Assembly (NCBI GenBank): GCA_005788065.1
Contig: SXZD01000225.1
Location: 1 to 8,876 of the forward strand
Source of the DNA: Burkholderiales bacterium
Lineage (GTDB): Bacteria > Pseudomonadota > Gammaproteobacteria > Burkholderiales > Burkholderiaceae_B
Length of the DNA: 8,876 nucleotides
Direction of reading: 5' to 3'
The translations under genes and the position numbers were made by a program. This document shows, piece after piece, positions 6,683-8,876 of this stretch (position 1 is the stretch's first letter; each line of letters begins with the position of its first letter). Under the pieces are notes generated by a model. The model saw only the letters and a list, made by a program, of their open reading frames with translations. It was not told the DNA's origin and searched no databases.

Positions 6683-8743
6683 ATGCACACCCCATCCCTG
6701 TTCGGCGATGATGAATGTCCGCTTCCGGCGCAGCGCGCTCAGGACATTCGGGGTTTGCTGAACCGATACAGTCACGAATACTACGTGCTGGATCAACCCA
6801 CGGTGCCGGACGCAGAGTACGACCGACTGTTTCGCGAACTCCAAGCCTTGGAGCTCGCGCATCCCGAGTTGCTCACGCCTGATTCTCCCACGCAGCGGGT
6901 AGGCGCACCGGCGCTCAGGGAGTTTGCAACTGTGCGCCATGCGGTGCCGATGCTGTCGCTCAACAACGCATTTGAAGAGTCAGATGTCACCGCTTTTGAC
7001 CAACGCGTGCGTGATGGTCTTGAACTCCCTGACAATGCGCCGCCGGTTCGTTATGCCACTGAGTTGAAGTTTGATGGTCTGGCCCTGAGCCTGCGCTATG
7101 AACGCGGTGTGCTGGTGCGCGCTGCCACACGTGGCGATGGCGAGACCGGAGAAGATGTCACCGCCAATGTGCGCACCATACGCAATGTGCCCTTGAGCCT
7201 TTCAGGTAACAGTATCCCCGATGTGCTCGAAGTGCGGGGTGAAGTGCTGATGCACCGGGCCGATTTTCAGCGTCTCAATGAGCAGCAGGCAGCATCGGGC
7301 CAGAAGATTTTTGCCAATCCGCGCAATGCATCTGCTGGCAGTCTGCGCCAGCTTGATTCCCGCATCACGGCAGGTCGACCCCTGCGATTCTTCGCCTATG
7401 GTCTGGGCGAGGTAGGTGCAGGTGTGCCCTCGGACAGTCATTTTGCGCAGATCGATTGGCTGGCATCGCTGGGTTTCCCCGTGGGAGAACACCGCCAACA
7501 GGTTCACGGGTCGCAGGGATTGCTCGATTTTTACCGTCGCATCGGTACGTTGCGCGACAGCTTGCCCTATGAAATTGACGGTGTTGTCTACAAGGTGGAC
7601 GACCTCAAGCAGCAGCGCCAACTCGGGTTCGTATCGCGGGCGCCGCGCTTTGCGGTAGCCCACAAATATCCGCCCCAGGAAATGTTGACTGTCCTGCGCG
7701 ACATTGAAGTGCAGGTTGGACGTACAGGCGCGCTGACGCCAGTGGCCAAGCTGGATCCGGTGTTGGTTGGCGGTGTGACGGTCAGTTCTGCCACCTTGCA
7801 TAACGAAGATGAAATTGCGCGCAAGGGTTTGCTGATCGGTGACACGGTCATCGTTCGCCGTGCCGGCGACGTCATTCCTGAAGTCATGGGACCCGTTATC
7901 GAAAAGCGGACCGGTGCGGAACGCGCTTTCCGCATGCCCCTGCAATGCCCGGTTTGCGGCTCGGGTGTGACCAAAGCGCCCGATGAGGCCGTGTTGCGCT
8001 GTACCGGCGGTCTGATCTGCTCTGCGCAACGCAAGCAGGCCATCGTGCACTTTGCCCATCGCCGTGCCATGGACATCGAGGGGCTGGGTGACAAACTGGT
8101 CGAGCAGATCGTGGATGCGCAGTTGGTGCGAACGCCTGCCGATCTGTATCGCCTGGGCTTCACAGCATTGGCGCAACTGGAGCGCATGGGCGAGAAGTCA
8201 GCCTCCAATCTGCTCGATGCGATCGAAAAGTCCAAAAATGCCGGCTTGGCAAGGCTGATTTTTGCGCTGGGCATACGCCATGTCGGTGAGACCACAGCCA
8301 AGGATCTGGCCCGCGCATTGGGCAGCATGCATGCGCTGATGGACGCAGATCAGGAGCGGTTGTCTCAGGTCAAGGATGTCGGGCCGGTTGTGGCTGCGTC
8401 GATTGTGGCTTTCTTTGCTCAACCCATGAACCGGGAATGCGTTGAACAATTGCTGGCAGTGGGCGTCATCGGAGAGGTACCCCGGAGCGCCTCGGTTCCT
8501 GCCGCGAGTGTTGCCGCTGTCAGCGGCAAGACCTTTGTGCTGACCGGCACCTTGCCAACGCTCAGCCGCGATGAGGCAGCTGCACTGATCGAGCAGGCTG
8601 GCGGCAAGGTCAGCGGTTCTGTCTCCAAAAAGACCGATTATGTGGTGGCCGGGGAGGCCGCTGGCAGCAAACTGGACAAAGCGCAGTCGCTTGGTATTAC
8701 CATTCTGGATGAGGCTGGCCTCAGAGATCTGTTGCAGACTTGA
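6683..8743 (+). CDS. ligA: NAD-dependent DNA ligase LigA
   Basis: LigA seals nicks in duplex DNA during replication and repair, using NAD+ to adenylate itself. The 686-residue protein has all domains in order. Domain Ia carries HEYYVLDQPTVPDAEYD (31-47), which binds NMN. The adenylation domain carries the AMP-accepting Lys129 in ELKFDG, RGE (185-187), EIDGVVYK (297-304) and Lys328 in VAHKYP. An OB fold follows to about 415. The zinc finger has Cys422, Cys425, Cys440 and Cys446, then come helix-hairpin-helix repeats to about 590 and a C-terminal BRCT domain starting with GKTFVLTGTLP (about 614-624). Nothing is missing, and length is close to the family norm of about 670. The ATG at 6683 lies 12 bp after the zipA stop without a clear Shine-Dalgarno sequence, so reinitiation after zipA is likely; the next in-frame ATG (codon 90) is far too late. 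Confidence 0.98.
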   Translation: MHTPSLFGDDECPLPAQRAQDIRGLLNRYSHEYYVLDQPTVPDAEYDRLFRELQALELAHPELLTPDSPTQRVGAPALREFATVRHAVPMLSLNNAFEESDVTAFDQRVRDGLELPDNAPPVRYATELKFDGLALSLRYERGVLVRAATRGDGETGEDVTANVRTIRNVPLSLSGNSIPDVLEVRGEVLMHRADFQRLNEQQAASGQKIFANPRNASAGSLRQLDSRITAGRPLRFFAYGLGEVGAGVPSDSHFAQIDWLASLGFPVGEHRQQVHGSQGLLDFYRRIGTLRDSLPYEIDGVVYKVDDLKQQRQLGFVSRAPRFAVAHKYPPQEMLTVLRDIEVQVGRTGALTPVAKLDPVLVGGVTVSSATLHNEDEIARKGLLIGDTVIVRRAGDVIPEVMGPVIEKRTGAERAFRMPLQCPVCGSGVTKAPDEAVLRCTGGLICSAQRKQAIVHFAHRRAMDIEGLGDKLVEQIVDAQLVRTPADLYRLGFTALAQLERMGEKSASNLLDAIEKSKNAGLARLIFALGIRHVGETTAKDLARALGSMHALMDADQERLSQVKDVGPVVAASIVAFFAQPMNRECVEQLLAVGVIGEVPRSASVPAASVAAVSGKTFVLTGTLPTLSRDEAAALIEQAGGKVSGSVSKKTDYVVAGEAAGSKLDKAQSLGITILDEAGLRDLLQT

Positions 8744-8767
8744 AGTCCGGCGCCCAACAACCATAAA
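8740..8767 (+). promoter_or_regulatory. Possible weak promoter for galU
   Basis: TTGAAG (8740-8745, overlapping the ligA stop) and CATAAA (8762-8767) each match four of six consensus bases and are 16 bp apart. A start near 8774 would give a leader of about 24 bases. This is a weak match; readthrough from ligA could equally supply galU, since no terminator is seen in the 54-bp gap. Confidence 0.25.
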
Positions 8768-8784
8768 GCACAACAACCCTCTAC

Positions 8785-8790
8785 AAAGGG
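8785..8790 (+). promoter_or_regulatory. Ribosome binding site of galU
   Basis: AAAGGG ends seven bases before the ATG at 8798, a good position for a Shine-Dalgarno sequence. Its AGGG can pair with CCCT at 8777-8780 across a six-base loop; the four-pair stem is too short to claim regulation. Confidence 0.6.
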
Positions 8791-8797
8791 CAGACAC

Positions 8798-8876
8798 ATG
8801 AAACGAGACATTCGCAAGGCAGTATTTCCGGTGGCGGGCATGGGTACACGATTTCTGCCAGCCACCAAGGCCAGCC
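8798..8876 (+). CDS. galU: UTP-glucose-1-phosphate uridylyltransferase, N-terminal fragment (runs off right edge)
   Basis: The first 26 codons read MKRDIRKAVFPVAGMGTRF followed by LPATKAS. This is the nucleotide-binding start of the GalU family, with the glycine-rich signature VAGMGTRFLPATK (residues 12-24). GalU makes UDP-glucose from UTP and glucose-1-phosphate in the cytoplasm, feeding lipopolysaccharide, capsule and other sugar pathways. The related nucleotidyltransferases RfbA (GGxGTRL) and GlmU (LAAGxGTRM) differ at this motif, so GalU is favoured. A close paralogue such as a GalF-like protein cannot be excluded from so short a piece. It follows ligA on the same strand after a 54-bp gap and has a good ribosome site. 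Confidence 0.92.
   Translation, partial: MKRDIRKAVFPVAGMGTRFLPATKAS

Noticed and set aside
7202..8176. A 324-codon open frame on the minus strand inside ligA
   Set aside because: It is antisense to the conserved catalytic and zinc-finger regions of ligA, and its translation is unlike any family I know. It is best read as a shadow of ligA codon use.
8744..8797. An intrinsic terminator between ligA and galU
   Set aside because: The gap contains no GC-rich stem followed by a T-run. The only pairing is a four-base CCCT/AGGG stem overlapping the galU ribosome site.
1..8876. A defence system, mobile element, toxin-antitoxin pair or other undescribed system
   Set aside because: Every stretch over 140 bp is occupied by a recognised core gene with intact motifs. 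There are no integrase, transposase, terminal repeats, spacer arrays or sharp composition changes.

Overview
The window is an ordinary, gene-dense piece of bacterial chromosome at roughly 60% GC (estimated by eye). It holds seven protein genes, two of them cut by the window edges, and no mobile element, RNA gene, CRISPR array or prophage. The gene set and protein styles point to a betaproteobacterium of the order Burkholderiales, most likely Alcaligenaceae-like. The clues are a dapC-dapD pair of the kind described in Bordetella, a betaproteobacterial ZipA-like protein between smc and ligA, and a type I QueF. The family is an inference; nothing here fixes genus or species.

Left half, minus strand (1-1990): queF, dapC and dapD form a tight cluster read leftwards. 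queF makes preQ1 for queuosine in tRNA. dapC and dapD supply consecutive steps of the succinylase route to meso-diaminopimelate and lysine. The queF-dapC gap is 3 bp and the dapC-dapD gap is 34 bp, so one transcript is likely, continuing beyond the left edge.

Divergent control region (1991-2129): 139 bp separate queF from smc. A TATTATA core gives an extended -10 for smc on the plus strand and a perfect TATAAT hexamer for queF on the minus strand. The two elements overlap by five bases. A hairpin-forming inverted repeat lies in the predicted queF leader.

Right half, plus strand (2130-8876): smc (chromosome condensation ATPase), a zipA-like gene (membrane-anchored FtsZ-binding division protein), ligA (NAD-dependent DNA ligase) and the first 26 codons of galU (UDP-glucose synthesis). 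smc and zipA overlap by 4 bp, and zipA and ligA are 12 bp apart. They probably form one chromosome-maintenance and division operon, like the smc-zipA-ligA run known in Pseudomonas and other proteobacteria. galU follows after 54 bp, with its own good ribosome site and perhaps its own weak promoter.

I looked for an undescribed system and found none. The points worth a second look are the overlapping divergent promoter, the architecture of the ZipA-like protein, the diverged Smc hinge and a few small repeats.
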